A stretch of 64,000 nt of DNA, from contig JBFWQA010000007.1 in assembly GCA_050249695.1 (NCBI GenBank), positions 1 through 64,000 on the forward strand, read 5' to 3'. This document shows, in pieces, positions 24,076-33,894 of this stretch. Source of the DNA: JACKJP01 sp050249695. GTDB lineage: Bacteria > Pseudomonadota > Alphaproteobacteria > Rhizobiales > Tepidamorphaceae. The notes beneath the pieces were generated by a model, which had not been told where the DNA came from, made no database searches, and worked only from the letters and a program-made list of their open reading frames with translations. Position 1 is the first letter of the stretch. Every line of letters starts with the position of its first letter. Both the position numbers and the translations under genes were made by a program.

Positions 24076-25002
24076 ATGATTGGCGATTACTCGATAGGCG
24101 AATTCACCTCCATCCTGGCGATGCAGGGCTTTGCCGGACTGATCCTGTTCTCCGTGTTCGTGCTGATGGCTCTGGGCCTGGCGATCATTTTCGGCCAGAT
24201 GGGCGTCATCAACATGGCGCACGGCGAATTCATGATCCTCGGCGCCTACGTTACCTACTTCTGCTCGCAATTCTTCAGCGCATATCTGCCCGGACTGTTC
24301 TCCATCTACTTCTTTATTGCCATGGCGTTAGCATTCTGCGCGTCCTTCGCGCTGGGAATATTGGTCGAGTGGGGAATGATACGCTTCCTCTACAAGCGAC
24401 CTCTCGACACGCTGCTTGCGACCTGGGGTCTCTCGCTCATCCTCCAGCAGTTCTACCGCTCGGTTTTCGGCGCCCGCGAAGTCGGCGTGACGCTGCCGGA
24501 GTGGATGCTGGGTGCGGTGAACCTCACCGACATCATCGAAATTCCGATCAACGGCCTCTTCGTCATGGGCCTCACGATCATCATTACCGTCGCGGTCTAC
24601 CTGATCATGTTCCGCTCCGGCTGGGGCAAGCAGGTTCGCGCGGTCATGCAGAACCGCGTCATGGCCGGTGCGGTTGGCATCAATACCAAGATGGTCGACC
24701 GCATCACCTTCGGCCTCGGCTGCGGCATCGCGGGTATCGCCGGCTCGGCATTCACCATGATCGGCTCCACCGGACCGACCGCCGGCCAGCTCTACATCGT
24801 CGATACCTTCCTCGTGGTCGTCTTCGGCGGCGCGGCCAGCCTCCTCGGCACCATCGCCTCCGCCTTCACGATCTCCCAGGCCCAGTCGACCATGGAATTC
24901 TTCATGAGCGGCTCGATGGCCAAGGTTCTCACCCTGCTCACCGTCGTCGGCATCCTGATGCTGCGCCCGCAGGGTCTCTTCACCCTCAACATCCGTCGCT
25001 AA
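24076..25002 (+). CDS. urtB: branched-chain/urea-type ABC transporter permease (UrtB-like)
   Basis: A 308-residue inner-membrane permease of the LivH/UrtB family. The motif GLAIIFGQMGVINMAHGEFMILGAYVTYF near the N-terminus is diagnostic. The cytoplasmic coupling segment is QVRAVMQNRVMAGAVGINTKMVDRITFGLG. It pairs with the next gene product to form the channel. It lacks the long periplasmic N-terminal extension of many true UrtB proteins, which fits an FmdE-type amide transporter. Confidence 0.9.
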   Translation: MIGDYSIGEFTSILAMQGFAGLILFSVFVLMALGLAIIFGQMGVINMAHGEFMILGAYVTYFCSQFFSAYLPGLFSIYFFIAMALAFCASFALGILVEWGMIRFLYKRPLDTLLATWGLSLILQQFYRSVFGAREVGVTLPEWMLGAVNLTDIIEIPINGLFVMGLTIIITVAVYLIMFRSGWGKQVRAVMQNRVMAGAVGINTKMVDRITFGLGCGIAGIAGSAFTMIGSTGPTAGQLYIVDTFLVVVFGGAASLLGTIASAFTISQAQSTMEFFMSGSMAKVLTLLTVVGILMLRPQGLFTLNIRR

Positions 25003-25015
25003 GGGGGATACGATC

Positions 25016-26152
25016 ATGACAAGGCGTTTCGGACTTTTCGCCGGCCGCGAGTGGATCGCTCTTCTGATCCTTGGCCTCCTGCTCTTCGTCGTCTTTCCCA
25101 CGACGCTCGACGTCTTCCGTCTCAATCTCGTGGGCAAGTACCTGACCTACGCCTTCGTCGCCATGGGTCTGGTCCTTTGCTGGGGCTACGGCGGCATCCT
25201 CAGCCTCGGCCAGGGGGTCTTCTTCGGCCTCGGCGGATACTGCATGGCGATGTTCCTGAAGCTGGAGGCATCGACCCCGGAAGCCACCAAGATCCAGTCG
25301 ACACCCGGCATCCCGGATTTCATGGACTGGAACCAGGTCACTTCGCTGCCCTGGTGGTGGGAACCCTTCCACTCCCTGCCCATGACGCTGATCCTGGTGA
25401 TCGCGGTGCCGACTTTCTTCGCCTTCATCATCGGCCTTGCGATGTTCAAGCGGCGGGTCGGCGGCGTCTACTTCGCCATCATTACGCAGGCCATCGCGGC
25501 AATTCTCACCATCCTGATCATCGGGCAGCAGGGCTACACCGGCGGCGTCAACGGCATCACGGATTTGCGCACGCTGCTCGGCTGGGACATCCGCACCGAC
25601 GATGCCAAGTTCGTCCTCTACTTCGTCAACGGCGCCCTGCTGATCGGTTGCCTTCTGATCGGCCAGGCGATCCGCATCTCCAAGTTCGGCCGCCTCATGA
25701 TCGCCATACGCGACAAGGAAGACCGCGTTCGCTTCTCCGGCTACGACGTCGCCAATTTCAAGATATTCATCTTCTGCATGGCGGCAGCTTTCTCGGCCAT
25801 CGGAGGCGCGATGTTTGCCTTGCAGGTCGGCTTCATGTCGCCCTCCTTCGTCGGCATCGTGCCGTCGATTGAAATGGTCATATTCTGCGCCGTCGGCGGC
25901 CGCCTGTCCCTCTTCGGGGCGATCTACGGCGCGCTTCTCGTCAACGCGGCAAAGACGACCTTCTCTGAGAGCTTCCCCGAACTCTGGCTCTTCGCCATGG
26001 GCGGTCTTTTCATCGCCGTCGTCATGGCCTTCCCAAACGGACTTGCCGGTCTTTTCCGCAAGCATGTCGAGCCGCTCATCTACCGCTTGCTGGGCGGCCT
26101 TCGCGGCAGTGGAAGCACCGGCGCCGTCTCTTCACCCCATGCGGCCGAATAA
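25016..26152 (+). CDS. urtC: branched-chain/urea-type ABC transporter permease (UrtC-like)
   Basis: A 378-residue inner-membrane permease of the LivM/UrtC family, with GYGGILSLGQGVFFGLGGYCMAMFLKLE as the signature. The coupling segment includes RISKFGRLMIAIRDKEDRVRFSGYDV. It forms the second half of the translocation channel with the UrtB-like protein. It lies 13 bp after that gene and 15 bp before the ATPase, so it is plainly part of one operon. Confidence 0.92.
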   Translation: MTRRFGLFAGREWIALLILGLLLFVVFPTTLDVFRLNLVGKYLTYAFVAMGLVLCWGYGGILSLGQGVFFGLGGYCMAMFLKLEASTPEATKIQSTPGIPDFMDWNQVTSLPWWWEPFHSLPMTLILVIAVPTFFAFIIGLAMFKRRVGGVYFAIITQAIAAILTILIIGQQGYTGGVNGITDLRTLLGWDIRTDDAKFVLYFVNGALLIGCLLIGQAIRISKFGRLMIAIRDKEDRVRFSGYDVANFKIFIFCMAAAFSAIGGAMFALQVGFMSPSFVGIVPSIEMVIFCAVGGRLSLFGAIYGALLVNAAKTTFSESFPELWLFAMGGLFIAVVMAFPNGLAGLFRKHVEPLIYRLLGGLRGSGSTGAVSSPHAAE

Positions 26153-26167
26153 GGAGGCTCGAAAGCG

Positions 26168-26947
26168 ATGAACGCAGCAATCCTCGCCAAGCAGGTGCCA
26201 GACCCTCTGCAGAAGGAATTCATCCTGACAGTCGAACGGCTCACGGTTTCCTTCGACGGCTTCAAGGCGGTCAACGACCTCTCGCTCTACGTCGACGAGC
26301 ATGAAATCCGGGTCATCATCGGCCCGAACGGCGCCGGCAAGACGACTGTCCTCGACCTGATCTGCGGACGCACCAAGGCGACCGAAGGCACCATAAAGTT
26401 CCGCGACAAGGAACTGACGACGATGCGCGAGCACGAGATCGTCCATGCCGGGGTCGGGCGGAAATTCCAGAACCCGTCGATCTACGAGGAACTGACCGTC
26501 TTTGAAAATCTCGAACTGTCCTTTCCGCGCGGACGCAGCGTCTTCGGCGCCCTCGTCTTCCGCCGTGATGCGGAAGTCCGCGACAAGATCGAGGAGATCG
26601 CGAGCCTGGTCTTCCTGAAGGACAGTCTCCAGACCGAGGCGGCGATCCTCAGCCACGGACAGAAGCAGTGGCTGGAAATCGGCATGCTTCTGATCCAGAG
26701 CCCGGAACTGCTGATGCTCGACGAACCGGTTGCCGGAATGAGCGTCGCCGAGCGGCTCAAGACTGCCGAACTGCTCAACAACATCATCCATAACCAGTCG
26801 GTCATCGTCATCGAGCACGACATGAAGTTCGTCGAGGACATCGCCCACCGCGTGACCGTCATGCACCAGGGCAAGATCCTGTCGGAAGGCTCCATGGACC
26901 ACGTCAAGCACGACCCCAAGGTCGTCGAAGTCTATCTCGGACACTAG
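26168..26947 (+). CDS. urtD: ABC transporter ATP-binding protein (UrtD-like)
   Basis: A 259-residue ATPase with Walker A GPNGAGKTT (52-60), signature LSHGQKQWLEIG and Walker B LLMLDEPVAG. The LSHGQ variant of the signature, with His in place of Gly, and the downstream VIVIEHDMKFVEDIAHRVTVMHQGKIL block are typical of UrtD/LivG proteins. It energises amide uptake as a heterodimer with the next gene product, whose ATG is 9 nt away. Confidence 0.93.
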   Translation: MNAAILAKQVPDPLQKEFILTVERLTVSFDGFKAVNDLSLYVDEHEIRVIIGPNGAGKTTVLDLICGRTKATEGTIKFRDKELTTMREHEIVHAGVGRKFQNPSIYEELTVFENLELSFPRGRSVFGALVFRRDAEVRDKIEEIASLVFLKDSLQTEAAILSHGQKQWLEIGMLLIQSPELLMLDEPVAGMSVAERLKTAELLNNIIHNQSVIVIEHDMKFVEDIAHRVTVMHQGKILSEGSMDHVKHDPKVVEVYLGH

Positions 26948-26956
26948 GAGGCCATC

Positions 26957-27646
26957 ATGCTCGCAGTTGAGAACCTGACCGTGGCCTATGGGGAGAGCGA
27001 GGTGATCCACAACCTCTCCTTCGAGGTCAAACCCAACGAAATCGTGGCGATCATGGGCCGCAACGGCATGGGCAAGACGACGCTCATGAAATCCCTCATG
27101 GGTATCGTCCCGACCAAAGAAGGGCATGTCCAGGTCGGAGAGGCCTCCATCGACGGGATGGAAAGCTATCAGCGTGTCTCCAAGGGCCTGGCATACGTCC
27201 CGCAGGGCCGCATGATTTTCCCTTCCATGACCGTGAAGGAGAATATCGAGACCGGCCTGACTTCCACCGGCGACAAGACGGTGCCGGGAGACATCTACGA
27301 ACTCTTCCCCGTGCTGCTGGAGATGAAGGACCGGCGCGGCGGCAATCTCTCCGGCGGACAGCAGCAGCAGCTCGCCATCGCGCGCGCGCTCGCCACCAAG
27401 CCCAAAGTGCTTCTCCTCGACGAGCCGACGGAAGGCATACAGCCCTCCATCATCAAGGAAATGGCCCGCACGCTGTGCCGGATCCGCGACGAGAAGGGTC
27501 TTTCCATCGTCGTCTCCGAACAGGTGCTGAGCTTCGCGCTCGATATGGCCGACCGCGTGCTCGTCATCGAGAAGGGAACTTTCGTCCACGAGAGCCCGCG
27601 CGAGGGCATCGACGAAAAGAAGGTCGCCGGCTTCCTCTCCGTCTAA
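26957..27646 (+). CDS. urtE: ABC transporter ATP-binding protein (UrtE-like)
   Basis: A 229-residue ATPase of the LivF/UrtE family. Walker A is GRNGMGKTT (34-42), with the Gly-Met variant common in UrtE. The signature is NLSGGQQQQLAIARAL and Walker B is VLLLDEPTEGIQPSI. It completes the five-component importer. The formamidase gene follows after 58 bp and has its own AAGGAGA ribosome site. Confidence 0.93.
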   Translation: MLAVENLTVAYGESEVIHNLSFEVKPNEIVAIMGRNGMGKTTLMKSLMGIVPTKEGHVQVGEASIDGMESYQRVSKGLAYVPQGRMIFPSMTVKENIETGLTSTGDKTVPGDIYELFPVLLEMKDRRGGNLSGGQQQQLAIARALATKPKVLLLDEPTEGIQPSIIKEMARTLCRIRDEKGLSIVVSEQVLSFALDMADRVLVIEKGTFVHESPREGIDEKKVAGFLSV

Positions 27647-27704
27647 CGGACCGCCGGGAAAACAGTCAGACAAAACCAGCTTATTTCAAAAGGAGAACCC
27701 AGAC

Positions 27705-28934
27705 ATGGCGGAAACACTCATCTCGGTCGATCTCAAGGAATCGCCGCACACCAACGAGAAGATTCACAATCGCTGGCACCCCGATATCCCGATCGCGGTC
27801 TGGGTCGAGCCGGGCGACGATTTCAAGATCGAGACCTATGACTGGACCGGCGGCCAGATCAAGAACGACGACGACGCGGCCGATGTCCGCGACGTCGAAC
27901 TCGAACAGGTCCACTATCTCTCCGGCCCGATCGGCGTCAAAGGCGCCGAGCCCGGCGATCTCCTGGTCGTCGACATTCTCGATATCGGCGCCAAGGAAGA
28001 CAGCCTCTGGGGCTTCAACGGGTTCTTCTCCAAGAAGAATGGCGGCGGCTTCCTGACCGAGCATTTCCCCGAGGCCCAGAAGTCGATCTGGGATATCCAG
28101 GGCATGTTCACCAAATCGCGGCATGTGCCCGGCGTCAAATATGCTGGCCTGATCCATCCCGGCCTGATCGGCTGCCTGCCGGACCGCAAGATGCTCGACA
28201 TGTGGAACGCGCGCGAGAAGAAGCTGTTCGACACTGATCCCGAGCGCGTACCGCCGCTGGCCGCGCTGCCCAACACCCAGTCGGCCCATATGGGCAAGCT
28301 CAAGGGCGAGGCGCGCGACAAGGCCGCGGCCGAGGGCGCCCGTACCGTGCCGCCGCGCGAGCATGGCGGCAACTGCGACATCAAGGATCTCTCGCGCGGC
28401 TCGAAGATCTACTTCCCCGTCTATGTCGACGGCGCGGGTCTCTCCATGGGCGACCTGCACTTCAGCCAGGGCGACGGCGAGATCACCTTCTGCGGCGCCA
28501 TCGAGATGGCCGGCTGGCTGCATCTCAAGGTCGACCTGATCAAGGGCGGCGTTGCCAAATACGGCATCAAGAACCCGGTCTTCAAACCCTCGCCGATCAC
28601 GCCGAAATACGACGACTACCTGATCTTCGAGGGCATCTCGGTGGATGAGGCGGGCACGCAGCATTACCTCGACGTCCACATCGCCTACCGGATGGCCTGC
28701 CTCAACGCCATCGAATACATGAAGAAATTCGGCTATTCGGGCGCACAGGCCTACGCGATCCTCGGCACCGCGCCGGTGCAGGGACACATCTCGGGCGTCG
28801 TCGACATTCCCAATGCCTGCGCCACGCTCTGGCTGCCCACCGATATTTTCGAGTTCGACATGATGCCGGGCGCGAAAGGGCCGACGAAGTTCATCGACGG
28901 CAAGATCGACATTCCGCTCGCGCCGGATCTCTGA
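27705..28934 (+). CDS. fmdA: formamidase (acetamidase/formamidase family)
   Basis: A 409-residue cytoplasmic enzyme, the full length of FmdA. Hallmarks are RWHPDIP near residue 24, GGGFLTEHFPEA, HPGLIGCLPD and the HGGNCDIKDLSRGSKIYFPVYVDGAGLSMGDLHFSQ region. It hydrolyses formamide (and more slowly other short amides) to formate and ammonia, supplying nitrogen. The Methylophilus precedent places fmdA with an amide ABC transporter and fmdB, as here. Confidence 0.95.
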   Translation: MAETLISVDLKESPHTNEKIHNRWHPDIPIAVWVEPGDDFKIETYDWTGGQIKNDDDAADVRDVELEQVHYLSGPIGVKGAEPGDLLVVDILDIGAKEDSLWGFNGFFSKKNGGGFLTEHFPEAQKSIWDIQGMFTKSRHVPGVKYAGLIHPGLIGCLPDRKMLDMWNAREKKLFDTDPERVPPLAALPNTQSAHMGKLKGEARDKAAAEGARTVPPREHGGNCDIKDLSRGSKIYFPVYVDGAGLSMGDLHFSQGDGEITFCGAIEMAGWLHLKVDLIKGGVAKYGIKNPVFKPSPITPKYDDYLIFEGISVDEAGTQHYLDVHIAYRMACLNAIEYMKKFGYSGAQAYAILGTAPVQGHISGVVDIPNACATLWLPTDIFEFDMMPGAKGPTKFIDGKIDIPLAPDL

Positions 28935-28972
28935 TCAGCGGGTGAACGAGGCAGGAAACAGGGATCAGGACA

Positions 28973-29308
28973 ATGCCCTATTACGACTATGAATGCGTGG
29001 ATTGCGGGCCTTTCACGGAGCTCAAACCGATGGCCCAGTCGGATCAACCGGGCATGTGCCCTTCCTGCGGGGAAGAGGCCCCCCGCGCCTTCCTGCGCAT
29101 GCCCAGTACCGCACTGATGGACGGTGCGCGCCGGACCGCCTTCGCGACAAACGAACGGTCACGGCACGAACCGAAAACCAGCAAGAAATCGGGCCACGGC
29201 GCCGGGTGCTCCTGCTGCGGCGGCAAGGGCAAGTCGTCCAGCACGCTCTACCGGCCCGACGGGTCGAAGAGCTTTCCTTCCAAACGCCCCTGGATGATCG
29301 GCCACTGA
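28973..29308 (+). CDS. fmdB: FmdB family zinc-ribbon protein
   Basis: A 111-residue protein starting PYYDYECVDCG, the FmdB/zf-ribbon opening. Four cysteines, C8/C11 and C29/C32, form the zinc knuckle, and a second CSCCG cluster (C79, C81, C82) lies near the C-terminus. FmdB proteins are proposed regulators or assembly factors for formamidase; the mechanism is not settled. The gene follows fmdA by 38 bp and is closed by a strong terminator. Confidence 0.9.
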   Translation: MPYYDYECVDCGPFTELKPMAQSDQPGMCPSCGEEAPRAFLRMPSTALMDGARRTAFATNERSRHEPKTSKKSGHGAGCSCCGGKGKSSSTLYRPDGSKSFPSKRPWMIGH

Positions 29309-29335
29309 TCGCCAGGCCCGTCCGGGGTATAGAAG

Positions 29336-29370
29336 CGCCGCGGCTGGAGTTTCCGGCCGCGGCGTTTTTT
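29336..29370 (+). terminator. Rho-independent terminator of the amide operon
   Basis: CGCCGCGGC (29336-29344) pairs with GCCGCGGCG (29356-29364). The inner bases extend the stem to 13 bp with one G-U pair, and TTTTTT follows. It separates fmdB from the convergent RND genes ending at 29377. Confidence 0.92.
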
Positions 29371-29376
29371 GGTTTT

Positions 29377-32300
29377 CTACGTCCGCTCGCTTGGGGCCAC
29401 CGTCTGCCCCTTCATCGGCGCGATCCGCCGGATCAGCACGTAGAACAGCGGCACGAACAGGACGCCGAGCACCGTCGCGGCGAGAATGCCGCCGAAGACG
29501 CCCGTGCCGATGGCGTTGCGGCCCGCCGACCCGGCACCTGAGCTGAGCACCAGCGGCGTCACGCCGAGCGTGAAGGCCATCGATGTCATCAGGATCGGCC
29601 GGAAGCGCTGCCGCGCCGCCTCGGTTACCGCCCGATAGAGCTCGACCCCCTCCTCCTGCCGGGCGCGCGCGAACTCCACGATCAGGATCGCGTTCTTGCC
29701 GGTCAGACCGATCGTGGTGAGGATACCGACCTGGAAGAACACGTCGTTGGAAAAGCCGCCCAGGAAGGCCGCCAGAAGCGCGCCAAGCACGCCGAGCGGC
29801 ATGGCGAACATGACGGCGGCGGGAATCGCCCAGCTTTCATAGAGCGCGGCAAGGCTGAGGAAAACGACCGCGAGCGACAAGGCGTAAAGCAAGGGCGCCT
29901 GGCCGCCGCTCTGACGTTCCTCCAGCGAAAGGCCGGTCCATGAAACATCGAAGCCCGGCGGCAATTGTCCTGCGAGCTGCTCCATCGTCGCCATGCCCTC
30001 GCCCGTCGTCACGCCCGGCGCGGGCGAGCCCTGCAACTGCATCGCCGGCACGCCGTTGTAGCGATAGACGCCCTGCGGGCCGAAATTCCACGAGCCTTCG
30101 GCGAAATTGGAGAAAGGCACGAGACCGCCGCTGGCGTTGCGCACCCGCCAGCGATCCAGATCGCCCGGGTCGCGGCGCGCATCGGCCTCACCCTGCACAT
30201 AGACCTTCTTGATGCGCCCGCGGTCGACGAAATCGTTGACGTAGCGTCCCGCCCAGGCGATCGCCAGTAGATTGCTGACGTCGGCGGCGGTCACGCCCAT
30301 CGCGCCCGCCTTGCGCCAGTCGATATCGAGCGAGAACTGCGCCGCGTCCTCCAGCCCGCTCGGGCGGATCGAGGCGATCGACGGGTTCTGCGACGCCATG
30401 CCGAGTAGCTGATTGCGTGCGGCCAGCAGCTGTTCGTGCGACTGGCCGGCGCGCGCCTGCAGATAGAAATCGAATCCGCTGACATTGCCCAGTTCGATGA
30501 CCGCCGGCGGCACGATCGGAAACACCATCGCGTCCTTGATCTGCGACAGCGCGCCGAAGGCGCGGCCCGCGACCGCCTGGACGCTTTGCCCCGGCGACGG
30601 CCGCTCCGACCAGTCCTTCATCCGCACGAAGCCGATGCCGACATTCTGCCCCGAACCGGCGAAGGAAAAGCCGACCGCGGTAAAGATCGATTCCACGCTT
30701 TCCTTTTCGCTCTCGCGGAAATAGCGCTCGATCTGGTCCATGACCTTGAGGGTGCGTTCTGCCGTGGCGCCCGAGGGGCCCTGCACGAGCACGAACATGA
30801 TGCCCTGATCCTCGTTCGGCAGGAAGCTCGTGGGCGTACGCGTGAACAGGAACACGACGGCGCCGGCGAGCAGGAGATAGACGATGCCGGTTCGCACCGG
30901 GCGTCGGATGATGCCCCCGACGCTTCGCGCGTAGCCGCCGGTCAGCTTCGTGAAGCCACGATTGAACCAGCCGAGCGGACCTTTGCGGTGAGACTCCAGA
31001 TCGCGCCGCCTGAGGATCGTGGCGCAGAGCGCCGGCGTCAGGACGAGCGCGACGACGACCGACAGCGCCATGGCCGAGACGATGGTGATGGAGAACTGCC
31101 GGTAGATGACGCCGGTCGACCCGCCGAAAAAGGCCATCGGCACGAAGACGGCCGAAAGGACGAGCGCGATGCCGACCAGCGCGCCCGTGATCTGACGCAT
31201 CGACTTCTTTGTCGCCTCACGGGCGGGCAGCCCTTCTTCCTCCATGATGCGCTCGACATTTTCCACCACGACGATCGCATCGTCGACGAGCAGGCCGATG
31301 GCCAGCACCATCGCCAGCATGGTCAGCACGTTGATGGAGAAGCCGAACGCCGCGAGCACGCCGAATGTGCCGAGCAGCACCACCGGCACCGCGAGCGTCG
31401 GGATCAGCGTCGCGCGGATATTGCCCAGGAACAGCAGCATGACGAAGAAGACGAGGACGATCGCCTCGAACAGCGTCTTGACCACTTCCTCGATGGAGAT
31501 CTGCACGAAAGGCGTGGTGTCGTAAGGTATGTTGTAGATGACCCCTTCCGGAAAGAACTGCTGGAGTTCATCCATACGTGCCTTGACCCGCTGCGCGGTA
31601 TCGAGCGCGTTTGCGCCGGTCGCCATCTGGATCGCCATGCCGGAGGCGGGCTGACCATTGTAACGTCCGATGGTCTGGTAGTTTTCCGCGGCAACCTCGA
31701 CCCGCGCGACATCCTTGAGCAGCACGAGGCCGCCGTCGGTTTCCGCCCTCAGCACGATCTGCTCGAAATCCGCCGGCGTCTGAAGCAGCGACTGGGCTGT
31801 GATCACCGCGTTGAGCTGCTGGCCCTCGACCGCCGGCAGCGAACCGAATTGCCCGGCCGAAATCTGAGCGTTCTGGGCGCTCACGGCGGCCACGACATCG
31901 GAGGGCGCGAGTTCATAGGCCGCGAGCTTGGAGGGATCGAGCCAGATTCGCATCGCATAGGCCGAACCGAAGACCTGAACTTCGCCGACGCCTTCCACGC
32001 GACTGATCTCGTCGACGAGGTTGGACACGAGATAGTCGGAAAGATCGACCTGCTCCAGCCCGCCCCGCTCCGAAATCAGCCCGATCACCATCAGGAAGCC
32101 CGCCGAGGACTTGCGCACGCGCACGCCCTGGCGCTGCACCGATTCCGGCAGCAGCGGCAACGCCTGGGCCAGCTTGTTCTGTACCTGCACCTGCGCGATG
32201 TCGGCGTCGGTTCCGGTTTCGAAGGTCAGGGTGATCTGAGCCGAGCCGGCCGATGTCGAACTGGACGAAAAATAGCGCAGGCCATCAAGGCCGGTCATCT

Positions 32301-32502
32301 GCTGCTCGATGATCTGCGTCACCGAATTTTCCACCGTCTGCGCCGACGCGCCCGGATAGGTCGCATGGATGTTGATCGATGGCGGCGCGATCTGCGGGTA
32401 TTGCGAAACCGGCAGCGTAAACACGGCCAGCGCCCCGACGCCCATGATGATGATGGCGATGACCCAGGCGAAAACAGGTCGCTCGATAAAAAACTGTGCC
32501 AT
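29377..32502 (-). CDS. RND multidrug efflux pump, inner-membrane transporter
   Basis: A 1041-residue HAE1-family (AcrB/MexB-like) proton-drug antiporter. The N-terminus MAQFFIERPVFAWVIAIIIM is standard. The proton-relay Asp pair appears in GLLVDDAIVVVENVERIM and the Lys in GLTGKNAILIVEFA. It pumps amphiphilic drugs from membrane and periplasm with the adaptor encoded just upstream (24-bp gap). No outer-membrane factor or local TetR/MarR repressor accompanies the pair, so a TolC-type partner must be elsewhere. Confidence 0.95.
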   Translation of the reverse strand: MAQFFIERPVFAWVIAIIIMGVGALAVFTLPVSQYPQIAPPSINIHATYPGASAQTVENSVTQIIEQQMTGLDGLRYFSSSSTSAGSAQITLTFETGTDADIAQVQVQNKLAQALPLLPESVQRQGVRVRKSSAGFLMVIGLISERGGLEQVDLSDYLVSNLVDEISRVEGVGEVQVFGSAYAMRIWLDPSKLAAYELAPSDVVAAVSAQNAQISAGQFGSLPAVEGQQLNAVITAQSLLQTPADFEQIVLRAETDGGLVLLKDVARVEVAAENYQTIGRYNGQPASGMAIQMATGANALDTAQRVKARMDELQQFFPEGVIYNIPYDTTPFVQISIEEVVKTLFEAIVLVFFVMLLFLGNIRATLIPTLAVPVVLLGTFGVLAAFGFSINVLTMLAMVLAIGLLVDDAIVVVENVERIMEEEGLPAREATKKSMRQITGALVGIALVLSAVFVPMAFFGGSTGVIYRQFSITIVSAMALSVVVALVLTPALCATILRRRDLESHRKGPLGWFNRGFTKLTGGYARSVGGIIRRPVRTGIVYLLLAGAVVFLFTRTPTSFLPNEDQGIMFVLVQGPSGATAERTLKVMDQIERYFRESEKESVESIFTAVGFSFAGSGQNVGIGFVRMKDWSERPSPGQSVQAVAGRAFGALSQIKDAMVFPIVPPAVIELGNVSGFDFYLQARAGQSHEQLLAARNQLLGMASQNPSIASIRPSGLEDAAQFSLDIDWRKAGAMGVTAADVSNLLAIAWAGRYVNDFVDRGRIKKVYVQGEADARRDPGDLDRWRVRNASGGLVPFSNFAEGSWNFGPQGVYRYNGVPAMQLQGSPAPGVTTGEGMATMEQLAGQLPPGFDVSWTGLSLEERQSGGQAPLLYALSLAVVFLSLAALYESWAIPAAVMFAMPLGVLGALLAAFLGGFSNDVFFQVGILTTIGLTGKNAILIVEFARARQEEGVELYRAVTEAARQRFRPILMTSMAFTLGVTPLVLSSGAGSAGRNAIGTGVFGGILAATVLGVLFVPLFYVLIRRIAPMKGQTVAPSERT

Positions 32503-32526
32503 GTCGCGAAATTCCGCTTTCAGCCG

Positions 32527-33702
32527 CTATTTGCCGGGCGCGGCGCCCGCTGCGCCCGGCGCCGGCGCGGTGGCGCCGCGTTCCTGCGCGACAACCTTGC
32601 CGCCCGGCCGGATCTTCTGAAGCCCCTCGACGATCACGCGGTCGCCGGCCGCAAGGCCCTTCGTCACGATCCAGTTCGACCCTTGCGCCTTGAGCACGGT
32701 AAGCTGCCGCTGCTCCACCACATTCTCCGCGCTCGCAACCATCGCGACCGGGTCGCCGCGCCGGTCGCGGCTGACGCCTTCCATCGGTACGAGCAAGGCG
32801 CCGCGCGCAACGCCCTGCGGCATTTCCACCTGCACATACATGCCCGGCAGCAGCAGCCGTTCCGGATTGGGGAATTCCAGCCGCAGCGTGACCACGCCCG
32901 TCTGCTCATTCACATTGGGTTCGGCCGCCGTCAGCGAACCTGCATGAGCGTAAACGACGCCGTCGGCGAGCGTGAGCTTCACCGATTTGTCGGCGTCCGT
33001 AAGTCGCTCGGCCGCTTCGCCGCGCCGCCACTCGATGATCTCGGCGGCCGATTGCGTGACGTCGACGAGAACGGGGTCGATTGTCCGGATCACCGCCAAT
33101 GCCTGCGCTTGCCCGCTCGTCACAAGCGCGCCCTGCGTGGTCAGCGAACGGCCGATCACACCCGACAGCGGGGCGACGATCGTCGTCCGTTCCAGATCGA
33201 TCTCGGCGGCATTGAGATCGGCCTTGGCGACTTCCAGCGCCGCCGCCGCCGACTCGCGCTCGGCGACCGCGGCTTCATAATTCTGCTCGCTGGCGACCCT
33301 GCGCTCCTTCAATGCCTGGAGGCGTTCGGCGTCGCTGATGGACACCTTCAGCTTGGCCTCGGCCTGCGCGACCTGCGCGCGGGCGGCGTTGACCCTGACA
33401 CGGTAGCTCTGGGCATCGATGCGGTAGAGCGGATCGCCCACCTTGACGTCGGCACCCTCGCTGAACAGCCTCTCCGTGATAATCCCGTTGACCTGCGGGC
33501 GCACCTCCGCCACACCGGACGCGACCACGCGTCCCGGAAGCGTCGCCGTAACGGTGACGTCTTCCGGCTTCAGTGTCACGACGGTCACGGGCGTCGGCGG
33601 CGCCTCTCCCTGTGCTCCTGGCATCTGGGCGTGCGCGTCCCCGGCCCACAGCCATAGCGCCATAACGGCCGCGACTGCCGTCTTTGACAAGAATTCCCGC
33701 AT
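32527..33702 (-). CDS. RND efflux periplasmic adaptor subunit
   Basis: A 391-residue AcrA/MexA-like membrane-fusion protein. It has a signal peptide ending near DAHAQM and a lipoyl half (EVRPQVNGIITERLFSEGADVKVGDPLYRID). A long helical hairpin follows (about 100-170), then the second lipoyl half (TTIVAPLSGVIGRSLTTQGALV). No lipobox cysteine is present, so it is soluble rather than a lipoprotein. It is the first gene of the two-gene efflux operon. Confidence 0.94.
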   Translation of the reverse strand: MREFLSKTAVAAVMALWLWAGDAHAQMPGAQGEAPPTPVTVVTLKPEDVTVTATLPGRVVASGVAEVRPQVNGIITERLFSEGADVKVGDPLYRIDAQSYRVRVNAARAQVAQAEAKLKVSISDAERLQALKERRVASEQNYEAAVAERESAAAALEVAKADLNAAEIDLERTTIVAPLSGVIGRSLTTQGALVTSGQAQALAVIRTIDPVLVDVTQSAAEIIEWRRGEAAERLTDADKSVKLTLADGVVYAHAGSLTAAEPNVNEQTGVVTLRLEFPNPERLLLPGMYVQVEMPQGVARGALLVPMEGVSRDRRGDPVAMVASAENVVEQRQLTVLKAQGSNWIVTKGLAAGDRVIVEGLQKIRPGGKVVAQERGATAPAPGAAGAAPGK

Positions 33703-33894
33703 TCATTCCGCTCCCAAACGATCATCGCGCCATCGGGCACCAACCTGACGGCGCGATCAGCGAGGCTTTGTGATGTCGGGAAATCTATGCGGACGCTTGA
33801 TATTTCGCAATGCACAAGAGCGCGATCCGGTGCAGCGGCGGACCGGGCGGCGCATTTGGGCAACACTGCCCTGCGCCGTCCGGCCGCGGCATCC

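Noticed and set aside
30436..33657. A 1073-codon open frame on the plus strand opposite the RND pump genes
   Set aside because: Its product is dominated by Arg, His, Asp and Gln with no domain, and both RND genes lie in full on the other strand with intact motifs. It is a high-GC antisense shadow.
29377..33702. Outer-membrane factor or TetR repressor for the RND pump
   Set aside because: Neither flank contains one. The neighbours are the fmdB terminator and the ectoine aspartokinase.
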